From positions 682,001-746,000 of the forward strand of contig CAWCSA010000023.1 in the NCBI GenBank assembly GCA_963798015.1: DNA of 64,000 bases. Reading direction: 5' to 3'. The position numbers and the translations under genes are program-made. The notes under the pieces were generated by a model. It searched no databases and was not told the origin of the DNA. It saw nothing but the letters and a program-made list of their open reading frames with translations. Positions 17,290-25,923 of this stretch are shown in pieces; positions within the stretch are counted from its first letter, which is position 1; each line of letters begins with the position of its first letter. Source of the DNA: Roseiarcus sp963798015. Lineage in GTDB: Bacteria > Pseudomonadota > Alphaproteobacteria > Rhizobiales > Beijerinckiaceae.

Positions 17290-18213
17290 GTGAAGCCTTT
17301 TTATCAGCCCAAAATCATTGCGTCCGGCCTGTTTGCCGGCCTGCTTGCATCCCTCGCCCCCAGCGCAGCACGCGCGGGAGGCACAATCTTTGAAACAAAT
17401 CAATTTGCCACGGTCGGCGTCTACACCGCCGACGGAGCGACGGTGAACCCCTCGCTGATCTCGGGCTTCTTGCCGGGAGGCATCGTCGTGTCGGGCTCCG
17501 ATCTGTTCGTCACGAATGTAGGGTTAGGTAGGATCGGCGAATACACCACCGACGGAGCGCCGGTGAACCCCGGCCTGATCTCGGGGTTAAGCTTACCGGT
17601 AGGCCTCGCCCCGTCGGGCTCCGATCTGTTCGTCGCGAATATGGGGGGAACTACGATCGGCGAATACACCACCTCCGGGGCCACGGTGAACTCGGCGCTG
17701 ATCACTGGGCTGAGCAGGCCATTCGGCATCGCGATTTCCGGCTCCGATCTGTTCGTCACGGACGAAACGGCTGGCACGATCGGCGAATACACCCTTGACG
17801 GGACGCCGGTGAACACCGCGCTGATCTCGGGACTGAGTACGCCAACCGCCATTGCGCTGGTCGGCGACGACATATTCGTCGCGAACGACGGCACCGGCAC
17901 GGTTGGCGAATACACGACCTCGGGTGCGACGGTTAATCCGACGCTGATTTCCGGGCTGGCCCAGCCACTTGGGATCGCGGTGTTTGGGTCCAATCTGTTC
18001 GTCACGGCCTCAAGCTCTGACTCGATCGGCGAATACGCCCTTGACGGGACGCCGGTGAACCCCGCGCTGCTCACAGGAGTGGGCCAGCCGATAAGCATCG
18101 CAATATCTGGCTCTGTCCCCGAAGCCTCCACCTGGGTGATGGCGCTGACCGGCTTCGCTGCGCTTGCCTTTGCGGGAGTTCGCCGGGCGCGGTCGAGCGC
18201 CGTTTCGGCCTAG
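17290..18213 (+). CDS. PEP-CTERM protein with six YVTN/NHL-like repeats (copy 1)
   Basis: A 307-residue exported protein. GTG 17290 follows GGGGAGG. A signal peptide (KPFYQPKIIASGLFAGLLAS…ARAG) is followed by six repeats of about 42 residues, each with IGEYTTSG, a VNPxLISGL segment and GIAVSGSDLFVTN. They look like blades of a six-bladed propeller. The C-terminus is a PEP-CTERM signal: VPEASTWVMAL, a hydrophobic helix and RRAR. Such tails are cut by an exosortase and direct proteins to the envelope or outside; none is in this window. The next gene is a close paralogue. The ligand or partner is unknown. Confidence 0.85.
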   Translation: MKPFYQPKIIASGLFAGLLASLAPSAARAGGTIFETNQFATVGVYTADGATVNPSLISGFLPGGIVVSGSDLFVTNVGLGRIGEYTTDGAPVNPGLISGLSLPVGLAPSGSDLFVANMGGTTIGEYTTSGATVNSALITGLSRPFGIAISGSDLFVTDETAGTIGEYTLDGTPVNTALISGLSTPTAIALVGDDIFVANDGTGTVGEYTTSGATVNPTLISGLAQPLGIAVFGSNLFVTASSSDSIGEYALDGTPVNPALLTGVGQPISIAISGSVPEASTWVMALTGFAALAFAGVRRARSSAVSA

Positions 18214-18415
18214 AGGCGTTCATTGGCGTAAGGGCTGGCGTATGCAGCCGGACGGGGCGAGCGTCGTTCGCGCGCTCTCCCCTGATTTTCCAGGTGTTCC
18301 GCCAAGGCGCCGAGAACGTCGGCCGCCTGACCGCGCGTCTGACACGAATGTATTCCATCTCCCAGCTGTTTACATGCTGGATAAATTGCTCGAGCGCCTC
18401 AGGGGGAGAAAACCG

Positions 18416-19342
18416 ATGAAGCCCTTTTATCAGTCCAAGGTCATTTCGTTTGGCCTGTTTGCCGGTCTGCTCGGATCTCTCTGCCCCAGCGCAGCACGCG
18501 CAGGCACGATCTTCGAAACGAACCTGGGTGACAACACGGTCGGCGCATACACCACCACCGGCACGACATTGAACGCCGCGCTGATCTCGGGGCTGGAGGC
18601 GCCAACCGGCATTGCAGTGTCGGGCTCCGATCTGTTCGTCGCCAACTTTAGCAATGGCACGATCGGCGAATACACCACCTCTGGAGCGCCAGTGAACCCC
18701 ACGCTGATCTCGGGGTTAAGCAACCCGTCCGGCATTGCGCTGTCAGGCGCCTATCTGTTCGTCGCGAACCAGAGTGGCACGATCGGCGAATACACCACCT
18801 CCGGGACGACCGTGAACGCCGCGCTGGTCTCGGGGTTGAACGACCCAAGAAGCATTGCGGTGTCGGGCGGCGATCTGTTCGTCGTGAATGAAGGGAGTGA
18901 CACGATCGGCGAATACACCACGTCGGGGCTGCCGGTGAACCCCTCTCTGATCTCGGGGCTGAGCACGCCGTTCGGCATCGCTGTGTCGGGCGCCGATCTG
19001 TTCGTCACGAATGCAGCGATCGGCACGATCGGCGAATACACGACCTCCGGGGCGCCGGTGAAGCCCGCGCTGATTTCGGGGCTAGGCCTTCCTGAGGGCA
19101 TTGCCGTGTCGGGCTCCGATCTGTTCGTCGTGGACTTTAAGGCTAATACGATCGGCGAATACACCACCTCCGGAGCGCCGGTGAATCCCACGCTGATCTC
19201 GGGGCTGAACGGGCCACAGGATCTTGCAATATCTGGCGTTCCCGAAGCCTCCACTTGGGTGATGGCGCTGGCCGGCTTCGCGGCCCTCGCCTTTGCCGGC
19301 TTTCGCCGGGCGCGGCCGAGAACCGCTTCGGCTGAGCGCTGA
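18416..19342 (+). CDS. PEP-CTERM protein with six YVTN/NHL-like repeats (copy 2)
   Basis: A 308-residue paralogue of the preceding gene with the same plan: signal peptide (MKPFYQSKVISFGLFAGLLG…ARAG), six ~42-residue repeats built on TIGEYTTSG, NPTLISGL and GIAVSGSDLFV, and the tail VPEASTWVMALAGFAAL ending in RRARPR. ATG 18416 follows AGGGGGAGA; the open frame runs further up to 18164 but that part is not protein-like. The ~130 bases upstream also resemble those before copy 1, so the duplication covered promoter and gene. At DNA level the repeats recur about every 120 bases with long near-identical stretches, which invites recombination. Confidence 0.85.
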   Translation: MKPFYQSKVISFGLFAGLLGSLCPSAARAGTIFETNLGDNTVGAYTTTGTTLNAALISGLEAPTGIAVSGSDLFVANFSNGTIGEYTTSGAPVNPTLISGLSNPSGIALSGAYLFVANQSGTIGEYTTSGTTVNAALVSGLNDPRSIAVSGGDLFVVNEGSDTIGEYTTSGLPVNPSLISGLSTPFGIAVSGADLFVTNAAIGTIGEYTTSGAPVKPALISGLGLPEGIAVSGSDLFVVDFKANTIGEYTTSGAPVNPTLISGLNGPQDLAISGVPEASTWVMALAGFAALAFAGFRRARPRTASAER

Positions 19343-19390
19343 GATTTATTTGGACGCGAGACGCCAGTTCGGTCCGCGAGCGGCGGAGCC

Positions 19391-21091
19391 TTACCGGCTA
19401 GCGTATCCCGCCGCGGCGAGGGCGAGCGCGACCAGGAGCAGGGCCAGGCCCGCCGCCGGCCACTCGCGCAACCCGCGATCGGCCCGCTCGAACAGGGGGC
19501 CAAGAGAGAGTGAGGCGCGGAACGCGGCCTCTTCGGCAACGACGATGTCGCCGGCGGGAATGCGCGGAAGTTTATCTTCCGCGGCCCACACTCCCGCAGC
19601 GATCCCAGCGCCGATCAGCATCGGCCAGACCGCGTCCCAGAGCTTCGCGGGTTCGAGCGCCTCGGCCGGCGCGCCAATAGCGGGAAACATGAGCCAGGGG
19701 ATGAGCAACGCGGAGGCGGCCAGCGCCGCCCATGACCACAGGCTTCCGGGCGACGCCCCTGCCCGCTCGGCTGCGGGCAAGCGCGCGAGCCGCATGACGA
19801 ACACCAGCATGAGCGCCGTGGTGGCCGCCGCCGACAGCTGCGACGCCACGCCCGCCGCGCCGTCGCCGAACTGGTCCTTGACCGCGAGCTTGGCGAGCGC
19901 GCCTCCGGTCAGCGGCAATCCGGCAAGGCTGAGGCCGAGCAACGCCGCCACGATCAGCGCCGGTATTCGCGCGCGGCCGTCGAGCACGGCGACCGCGCCT
20001 AATGTCAGGAACAGAGCGGCCTTCACCAGCACGTGGTTGGCCGCATAGAACGCGACATTCGTCGCCGCGCCCTGGTCCGCGCTCGCCAGCGCCATGCCGA
20101 GCGCCGCGGCGATCACGCCCATTTGGCTGATGCTCGAATAGGCGAGCATCGTCTTGGGGTCGCGCTGCGTCATGCCGATCGCGACGCCATAGAAAGCCGA
20201 GATGAATCCGACCCAGACGAGCGCGTCGCCCCAGCCCGGAAAAGCCGCGCTTAAGGGGAGAAAGCGGATGAGGCCAATGATTCCGGCTTTGACCCCCGCG
20301 CCGCTCAACACAGCCGCGGCCGGAATGGGCGCCGCGGTATACGTGAGCGGCATCCAGCCATGCAGGGGCACAAGCGCGATCTTCATGCCGAAGCCGAGAA
20401 TGATGAGCGCGAGCGCTGCATCGCCCCAGGGCGAAGCCGGAAGCGCCGCCACGGCATCGCGAATTTGCGTGGCTCCGCTCGGCTCGGCCGCTGCCAGCAT
20501 CACGAACGCGATCAGCAGCACTGCCTCGCCGAGCAGCGCGAACGCCATATAGACCGCGCCGGCGCGGCGCGAGCTTGGCTCCTCGTCATGCGCGACGAGA
20601 TAATAGGCAGGCACGCTGACCAGCGCATAGACGAGGTAGAAGGTCAGAAGGTCGGCGGCGATGAACACGCCAAGACTGCCGGCCATCGTGAGCAGCCAGG
20701 CGATGGCAAAGCGGTCGGCGTTGGGCCTCCCTTGGCCCATCTTGTAGACGCGGTCGCTGACCGCGTCGCCGCGATCAGCGATCGCGGCTATAGGCAGCTC
20801 CCTGAAATCGACAAGGCTCACGATCAGCCAGACGAGCGCCGCTGCGAGGAGCAGCAATCCGCCTGGCCGATCGAGCCACAAACTCACGCGCAATGCCGGC
20901 AGCTCGGCGCCGAACGGCGCGCCGCCAATTGCGAGTGCGCCAGCGGCAAGCGCGGGGGCCGCAGCGAGCGGCGTGATCGCGCGCGCCAGGCTGCGCAGCC
21001 CAGGCATGAGGAAGACGGCCAGAACAACGAGTGGCGCTGCGAGCGCTGCGACGAGCAGGCTGGGTCCGAATTGTGCGGCCAGCGCGCTCAT
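19391..21091 (-). CDS. Mrp antiporter, second MrpD-like subunit
   Basis: A 566-residue membrane protein of the proton-translocating NuoL/M/N–MrpA/D family. About 14 hydrophobic segments are visible, with family stretches such as GFGMKIALVPLHGWMPLTYT, PIPAAAVLSGAGVKAGIIGL and YSSISQMGVIAAALGMALAS (Lys and His residues of the proton path). ATG 21091 overlaps the stop of the first mrpD by four bases. It is the last gene of the operon. It probably takes the place of the antiporter-like N-terminal part of MrpA, which is absent here. No second Mrp function is assigned. Confidence in family is high; the exact subunit name is inference. Confidence 0.88.
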   Translation of the reverse strand: MSALAAQFGPSLLVAALAAPLVVLAVFLMPGLRSLARAITPLAAAPALAAGALAIGGAPFGAELPALRVSLWLDRPGGLLLLAAALVWLIVSLVDFRELPIAAIADRGDAVSDRVYKMGQGRPNADRFAIAWLLTMAGSLGVFIAADLLTFYLVYALVSVPAYYLVAHDEEPSSRRAGAVYMAFALLGEAVLLIAFVMLAAAEPSGATQIRDAVAALPASPWGDAALALIILGFGMKIALVPLHGWMPLTYTAAPIPAAAVLSGAGVKAGIIGLIRFLPLSAAFPGWGDALVWVGFISAFYGVAIGMTQRDPKTMLAYSSISQMGVIAAALGMALASADQGAATNVAFYAANHVLVKAALFLTLGAVAVLDGRARIPALIVAALLGLSLAGLPLTGGALAKLAVKDQFGDGAAGVASQLSAAATTALMLVFVMRLARLPAAERAGASPGSLWSWAALAASALLIPWLMFPAIGAPAEALEPAKLWDAVWPMLIGAGIAAGVWAAEDKLPRIPAGDIVVAEEAAFRASLSLGPLFERADRGLREWPAAGLALLLVALALAAAGYASR

Positions 21092-22593
21092 TGCAGCGCG
21101 ACGCCCGCGGCCGGACGGCCAATCTGCAGGAAGGCGAAGAACGATGGCGGCGCAAACGCGAGCAGGAGAGCGACAAGCGCCAGAGCCAGGGCGATGCTTT
21201 CGCGGCTGCGCGCGGGCGCTTTCTTCAGTTGCGGGCGGTTCCCCGAAAGCGCCGGCGCCAGCACGCGATACAGATACCCGCCGGCTAGCAGGCCGCCAGC
21301 CGCCATGACGATCGCCCACACCCATTGGCCGGCCTCGATCGAGGCCTTCATCAGGAGCCATTTGGCGGCGAAGCCGCCGCTTGGCGGCAGACCCATGAGC
21401 GACAATCCGCCGAGACCGAGCGCGAGGAACGTCACCGGCATCGCGCGAGCGGCGCCCCCAAGCTCGGCAATGCGGTCATGGCCAAGGGATTCTGCGATGA
21501 GGCCGGCGGAGAGGAACATCGCGGCCTTGGCGAAGGCGTGCGCGAGCGCCTGCATCACGCCGCCGCTGAAGGCGTCCGCCGCCCATGGGCCCGCGGCAAG
21601 CGGGAACATCATGAACAAATAGCCGATCTGCGCCACGGTCGAATAGGCGATGAGCAATTTCAGCCGAGCCTGACGCAGAGCGAGCACACTGCCGAACAGG
21701 ATCGCGGCCGAACCGAGCGCGGCGAGGATCGTGCCCGGGATCACGCCCGGTAGGGAAGCCAGCACGTCGAACCAGAGCCGGACGACGAGGAAGAACGATC
21801 CCTTCACCACCAGCCCCGACAGCACGGCGCTGGCCGCGGCAGGCGCGTTGGCGTGCGCCGGGGGCAGCCACAAATGGAGGGGAAAGAGCGCGGTCTTCGC
21901 CAGGAGCCCCGCGGTCATTAGCCCGGCCGCCAGCCAGACGGCCGGCCCTGGGCGAATAAGCGGTGCAAGGAGCGCGATGTCGAGCGTGCCATAGGAGCCG
22001 TAAAGCAAGGCGACGCCGAGCAGATAGAACACCGAGCCGAACAAGGCGAACAGCAAATAGCGCAGCGCCGCGGCCAGAGTCTCCGGCCGCCCGTCGAGAC
22101 AAACCAGCGGAACCGCAGCGAAGGTAAGAAGCTCGAGGCCGACATAAAGATTGAACAGATCGCCGCCTAGAAAGAGCAGGCTCAACGCCGCCTGGATACC
22201 TTGCAACAAGGTCCAGAAGACGAGCGGCGCGCGCTTCTCCGTTAGGTCTTGCGGCGTCGCAAAAGTGGTCCGGGCGTAGAGCGCGGCGGCCGGCGCGATC
22301 AGTCCCGCTGTCACAAGCATGACGGCGGAAAATCCGTCGGCCCGGAGCGCGATGCCGAGCGGCGGCGCATAGCCCGCGAGCGTGTAGACGAGCGGGTGGC
22401 CGGATCGCCACACCAGACACGCGATGGCGATAGCGACTCCCAGCTCCACCGGCATGAGGCCGAGCGCGATCCATTCCGACCGTCGCCCGCCGGTGAGAAA
22501 CGACAGCAGCACGCCAAGCGCGGGCAAGAGCATCGCCAGCGGCAGCAGGCCTCCGCCCGCCGTCGCCGCGATCGCGGAAACGGCGGCCGTCAT
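21088..22593 (-). CDS. mrpD: Mrp antiporter subunit D
   Basis: A 501-residue membrane subunit with the proton-conducting quinone-oxidoreductase-like fold. Family stretches include GLLAKTALFPLHLWLPPAHA, NAPAAASAVLSGLVVKGSFF and YSTVAQIGYLFMMFPLA. ATG 22593 overlaps the mrpC stop (ATGA), and its own stop overlaps the next gene the same way. It works in the inner membrane within the Mrp complex, exchanging cytoplasmic Na+ or K+ for protons. Confidence 0.92.
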   Translation of the reverse strand: MTAAVSAIAATAGGGLLPLAMLLPALGVLLSFLTGGRRSEWIALGLMPVELGVAIAIACLVWRSGHPLVYTLAGYAPPLGIALRADGFSAVMLVTAGLIAPAAALYARTTFATPQDLTEKRAPLVFWTLLQGIQAALSLLFLGGDLFNLYVGLELLTFAAVPLVCLDGRPETLAAALRYLLFALFGSVFYLLGVALLYGSYGTLDIALLAPLIRPGPAVWLAAGLMTAGLLAKTALFPLHLWLPPAHANAPAAASAVLSGLVVKGSFFLVVRLWFDVLASLPGVIPGTILAALGSAAILFGSVLALRQARLKLLIAYSTVAQIGYLFMMFPLAAGPWAADAFSGGVMQALAHAFAKAAMFLSAGLIAESLGHDRIAELGGAARAMPVTFLALGLGGLSLMGLPPSGGFAAKWLLMKASIEAGQWVWAIVMAAGGLLAGGYLYRVLAPALSGNRPQLKKAPARSRESIALALALVALLLAFAPPSFFAFLQIGRPAAGVALQ

Positions 22594-22934
22594 TCGGCGC
22601 CGGCTCCGCCGTCCGAAGGTTTGGCCCAAGAGTCCGGGTCCAATGTCGCGTGGCCGGCGGCCTCGAACAGCCGCAGCACCAGAGCGACGGCGAGGGCGCT
22701 GGCCGCGAAAGCGACGACGATGCCGGTGATCACCATTGCCTGCGGGACGGGATCGGCCTGCAATCCGGCCGCCGCGCCCTTTCGCGCAACGATGCCGAAC
22801 ACCAGGAAAACGCCGCTGCCCATCAGGTTGAACGCGAGAATCTTTCGCAGCGGCTCAGGATTGGCGATGAGGCCGTAGAGCCCAAGGCCGACCAGCGCCG
22901 CGCCCACAAGCCCAGCCAGAGTCGCCGAGGTCAT
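22590..22934 (-). CDS. mrpC: Mrp antiporter subunit C (NuoK-like)
   Basis: A 114-residue protein with three membrane segments, the NuoK/MnhC fold. Motifs include GLYGLIANPEPLRKILAFNL and DPVPQAMVITGIVVAFAASA, where D-P-x-P-Q-A-hydrophobic-V-I-T-x-I-V is the family hallmark. ATG 22934 overlaps the preceding stop by four bases. The longer open frame upstream is a shadow of the previous gene. Confidence 0.92.
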   Translation of the reverse strand: MTSATLAGLVGAALVGLGLYGLIANPEPLRKILAFNLMGSGVFLVFGIVARKGAAAGLQADPVPQAMVITGIVVAFAASALAVALVLRLFEAAGHATLDPDSWAKPSDGGAGAE

Positions 22935-23878
22935 TGCCGGGGCTCTCGTCGCGGCGGCCCGGCCACCAGCATGGGAAGGGTCACGGCGATCGACAGGACC
23001 ATGAACGCCTCGATGAACAGGATCACTGGCTTCGCGAATCCGGGCGGATAAGCGAAAAAGCTCCCTGCGAAAATCGCTCCCGCAACGCCGGCGGCGAGAA
23101 ACACGACCGGACCCGCGACAAGCGCGAGCCGCAGCCAAAAGGCGTTGGTCTGCGGCGCCTCGGTCAGTCTCGCCATCATGACGATGATCCACATGGCCGC
23201 GAGAATCGCGCCGCCCTGAAATGCGCCGCCAGGCTCGTCGGCGCCGACCCAGAAAACGTGGATGCCGACCAGGATGCCGAGCGGCGCCAGGATTTGCGCG
23301 AGAAAGGCCAGCGTCGGCTCAGGCCGCTCCGCGCGCACCTCTCCCGGCGCGCCGCCCCAGTACTGGTCGGCGGCGAGCGACCAGACGCCGACCACGGCCA
23401 GAACCAGCACCACCTTCTCCAGCATGGTGTCGAAGGCGCGATAGGCGATCAGGACGGCCGTGACCGGATTGCCGAGGCCGGTCTCGGCCAAGCGCTGCAT
23501 CGATTGCGGCGCCAGGGACGGGCCCTGGTCGGGCAACAGCAGCACGACTCCGGCGAGCGCGAGAGCGACAAGAACGCAAAGACAAGCGACCAAAAGGCGA
23601 GAGAGGCCGCTCAAGGATTTCTCACGGCCCCCGCTCTCCGCTGTGCGAAGCCGCGCGGCGGCGCTGATGAGCAGAACCCCGGTCACGCCGCTGCCGATAG
23701 CGGCCTCCGTCAGCGCCACATCGACTGCAAAGAGGCGTATCCAGACGAGCGACAGCAGCAGTCCGTAGACCACATAGCCAACCGTCGCCGCGAACGCCCC
23801 GCGCGCGAAAATGGTCCAGGCCGCGACCGCGAACACCAGGAACGCGAGGCCGATGTCGAGCGCCTGCAAAACGCTCAT
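22931..23878 (-). CDS. Fused MrpA C-terminal (DUF4040) and MrpB subunit
   Basis: A 315-residue protein with two parts. Residues 1 to ~90 match the DUF4040/MbhD-like C-terminal piece of MrpA (VDVALTEAAIGSGVTGVLLI). Residues ~125–315 match the MnhB domain (TVLIAYRAFDTMLEKVVLVL-like start, then HVFWVGADEPGGAFQGGAIL and a long membrane part). The long antiporter-like N-terminal domain of MrpA is missing, and the operon carries a second MrpD-like gene instead. ATG 23878 overlaps the mrpG stop. Such a fused arrangement is known for divided Mrp/Mbh-type complexes; how this one assembles is inference. Confidence 0.85.
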   Translation of the reverse strand: MSVLQALDIGLAFLVFAVAAWTIFARGAFAATVGYVVYGLLLSLVWIRLFAVDVALTEAAIGSGVTGVLLISAAARLRTAESGGREKSLSGLSRLLVACLCVLVALALAGVVLLLPDQGPSLAPQSMQRLAETGLGNPVTAVLIAYRAFDTMLEKVVLVLAVVGVWSLAADQYWGGAPGEVRAERPEPTLAFLAQILAPLGILVGIHVFWVGADEPGGAFQGGAILAAMWIIVMMARLTEAPQTNAFWLRLALVAGPVVFLAAGVAGAIFAGSFFAYPPGFAKPVILFIEAFMVLSIAVTLPMLVAGPPRREPRQ

Positions 23879-24168
23879 ACGGCCGATCCCTTGCGACGCA
23901 CCGCGCGTCCGACAAGCTGTGCTGCGGTCGCGCCCGCCAATTGCACGAGCGCCCAAATGGCGATGAGCTTGAGCGCGGCAAGCGGACTTTCGGAGCGTGG
24001 CAAGAGGCCAAGGACGACGAGGCCCAGCCCGAGATTGTCCGCCTTGGTCAGCGCGTGCAGCCGGCTGAGCGGATCGGGAAAGCGCAACAAGCCAACCGTG
24101 CCGGCAAGGAAGAAAAAGACGCCGGCGCCGATCGCGACGATGCTGAAGAGGTCAACGACAAGGCTCAT
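23875..24168 (-). CDS. mrpG: Mrp antiporter subunit G
   Basis: A 97-residue membrane protein with three hydrophobic segments and the MnhG signature GLLRFPDPLSRLHALTKADN, where R-F-P-D-x-hydrophobic-x-R-hydrophobic-H-A is invariant in the family. It is encoded third in the operon and its ATG overlaps the mrpF stop. Confidence 0.92.
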   Translation of the reverse strand: MSLVVDLFSIVAIGAGVFFFLAGTVGLLRFPDPLSRLHALTKADNLGLGLVVLGLLPRSESPLAALKLIAIWALVQLAGATAAQLVGRAVRRKGSAV

Positions 24169-24446
24169 CGGCCGTCCGCCGGATCAGGAGCCTCCGCCGG
24201 CGCGACGCTGTTGACGAAGGCGGCGGAAGCGAACGCGGCGAGCAGCGCAAGCCCGAGGGCGACATCTTCGACACCATGCGCGCCTGTGGCCACTGCAATC
24301 AGGAGCAGTGAAGCGATTCCCCCGGTGCCGATGAGCTGCGCCGCCATCAGGCGATCGGCGTCGCCCGGACCGCTCAGGATGCGCACGAGCCCGACAGCCA
24401 CCGTGAAGAGGATGACGCCCGCAGTCGCGAGAAGGAACTCAGTCAC
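24165..24446 (-). CDS. mrpF: Mrp antiporter subunit F
   Basis: A 93-residue membrane protein with three hydrophobic segments. The signature VGLVRILSGPGDADRLMAAQ matches the R-x-x-x-G-P-x-x-x-D-R pattern of MnhF. The start is GTG 24446, which overlaps the mrpE stop by eight bases; the longer reading from 24497 lies wholly within mrpE and is unlikely. Confidence 0.9.
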   Translation of the reverse strand: MTEFLLATAGVILFTVAVGLVRILSGPGDADRLMAAQLIGTGGIASLLLIAVATGAHGVEDVALGLALLAAFASAAFVNSVAPAEAPDPADGR

Positions 24447-24924
24447 CGCCGAACGCCCGGATAAAGAGCTGCTCTTCCGCCTTGAGATTGGCTGCAACCG
24501 GCTGGCTTATGTCGAGGCAGTGAACCAGCAGCGCCCCCTGCTCGTCAGTCCCCGTCGGCAGGGTTCCGGGCATCAGACTCGAGAAAGCGCAGAAGGCGCT
24601 TCGCTTGCCGCCCTCGGGTAGACGCAACGGACAGGCGACCAATCCGGGCTGGAGCCGCAGCTCCGGAGTGAGGGCTCGCCGCGCCACATCCATTCCCGAA
24701 ACCACAGACTGGCGGAAGAAACTCATTGCGAGCGAGGCGATCGACCCCAGCCGGTACCGAGGCCCTATCGGCGGCAGGAAACGCAAACTCACCCAGGTGG
24801 CGCCGACCACGGCGGCGAGCCCAACCGGAAGATCAGCCGGCGCCCATCCAGAGATCATGAGCCAAAACGCAAGGAAGAATGCCGCCCGCGCGAGCGCGGT
24901 GCGCGAAAGACTAGCCGCACTCAA
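24439..24924 (-). CDS. mrpE: Mrp antiporter subunit E (first gene of operon)
   Basis: A 161-residue protein with two or three N-terminal hydrophobic segments (AAFFLAFWLMISGW and a second one) and a soluble C-terminal domain with SLMPGTLPTGTDEQGALLVH, close to the S-x-T-P-G-T-x-x MnhE motif. The start is a TTG at 24924; no better codon is close by. It begins a run of seven genes in the order E-F-G-(A'B)-C-D-D2, each overlapping the next. The complex should export Na+ or K+ against protons and support pH and salt tolerance. Confidence 0.87.
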   Translation of the reverse strand: MSAASLSRTALARAAFFLAFWLMISGWAPADLPVGLAAVVGATWVSLRFLPPIGPRYRLGSIASLAMSFFRQSVVSGMDVARRALTPELRLQPGLVACPLRLPEGGKRSAFCAFSSLMPGTLPTGTDEQGALLVHCLDISQPVAANLKAEEQLFIRAFGGD

Positions 24925-25285
24925 CGCGCCAATCCAGGGCGGCGAAAAAACGGGACGAGTGGGACGCGGGAACTCAGCTCGCGCCCATCGCTCGAACAGC
25001 TCGGCATCGCGCTTCTCAAGCCTCTCCGCTGCGACACGGAAGAGCTAGCATGTTCATTCTAACGGGGAAAGCGCCGGTCCGCTTCGCTTGGGCGGCCGGT
25101 CTCATCAGCAATTGGGCAATATAAAGAAAGAGGGCGTGGGATAGACCGATGGTCGGCCTACTGGCGTGGCGACTCATTCGCCGGCCAGTCAATTTGTTCA
25201 ACTCGTTATCATCACGAACGGGGCCGCTATGACACGGCCCCCTTCGCATCTCGTTCGCGCCCCCCAATGGCGCGAATTTCATCAA
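24925..25285. other. Intergenic region upstream of the mrp operon
   Basis: About 360 bases between mrpE and a small His-rich gene, both on the minus strand. It should hold the mrp promoter but no clear box stands out. It contains one good hairpin (25220–25241). An ORF at 25016–25285 has no protein-like character and I do not call it. Confidence 0.4.
25220..25241 (-). terminator. GC-rich hairpin downstream of the His-rich gene
   Basis: A perfect GGGGCCG/CGGCCCC stem of 7 bp with an 8-base loop lies about 45 bases beyond the stop of the small His-rich gene (read on the minus strand). It probably ends that transcript before the mrp operon. The T-run is poor (CGTTCG). Confidence 0.5.
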
Positions 25286-25531
25286 TCAGCTCTTCGGAGC
25301 CATGGCAGGGGCCTTGCGCATCGAGTGCATGTGATGAGCCGAAGCACGCGCACGGTGAGCAGACGTGTTGCCCTTGCGTCGAACGTGGCCGCGATGCGAC
25401 CCGGTGTGTCCCATCGCGGGCGAGGCCATGCTTGTGCTGTCGGTGGCGGCCTGGGCGACTTCGACGGAAGCGACGACCGGCGCAAGGGCGATCAGGGCGC
25501 CGAGGCCCATCGCGACATATTTATTGATCAT
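25286..25531 (-). CDS. Small secreted His/Ser-rich protein
   Basis: An 81-residue protein from ATG 25531, preceded by AAGGGA. The N-terminus is a signal peptide (MINKYVAMGLGALIALAPVV, cut near AQAA). The mature part is basic and rich in His, Ser and Met: SPAMGHTGSHRGHVRRKG, then HRARASAHHMHSMRKAPA. This composition suggests periplasmic metal (Cu or Zn) binding or a stress-related small protein, but no family is recognised. It stands alone, divergent from the response regulator. Confidence 0.6.
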   Translation of the reverse strand: MINKYVAMGLGALIALAPVVASVEVAQAATDSTSMASPAMGHTGSHRGHVRRKGNTSAHRARASAHHMHSMRKAPAMAPKS

Positions 25532-25923
25532 TTGAGTTCCCTTTGAAGCGAGGCGTTCGAGTCTAGTTTGCCGAACATCCGCTCTCTGCGCTTTGCATGC
25601 TGAATTGAAAATGAATGTCGGGTTTAGCGGCCGTTCATTTAGAGCCGAGGCCGAAACGATCGCGACCACGTCGGCCAGTTCTCGTTGGCGCCGACCCATC
25701 ACGCGCTGATTGAAGACACGGGCAAGTTCGCCTCCCTCCCCATTTCTGCGAGTTGCGGGTGGATGCCGGAAATAACATCATTCTGCCGCTGCACTACACG
25801 CTGGAGTTAGAGGCCTCGGCTAGGGCCAAGCCGAGATGCTGCCCGCGCGGCCCAAGAGGGAACGAACAGGGAATTCGGGGACGAGAGGATCATGAGTGCG
25901 GGAGCTGACCGCTGAACAAGGAG
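25532..25923. other. Divergent intergenic region (His-rich gene / response regulator)
   Basis: About 390 bases between two divergent genes. I see no gene in it. It should contain both promoters. An AT-richer patch at 25600–25620 (GAATTGAAAATGAATG) could be a promoter of the minus-strand gene. Just before the regulator a purine-rich ribosome site (AAGGAG, 25919) is visible. Confidence 0.35.

Noticed and set aside
17290..19342. Regular ~120-base repetition read as a possible CRISPR or tandem-repeat array
   Set aside because: The period matches coding repeats of about 42 residues in two open frames; there are no short identical repeats with unique spacers.
20360..24214. Long plus-strand ORFs (420 and 426 aa) across the mrp operon
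   Set aside because: They are antisense to well-supported Mrp subunits and have Arg/Asp/Gln/His-rich composition typical of the reverse strand of GC-rich genes.
25016..25285. 89-aa minus-strand ORF upstream of mrpE
   Set aside because: No ribosome site, odd composition, and it overlaps a hairpin.
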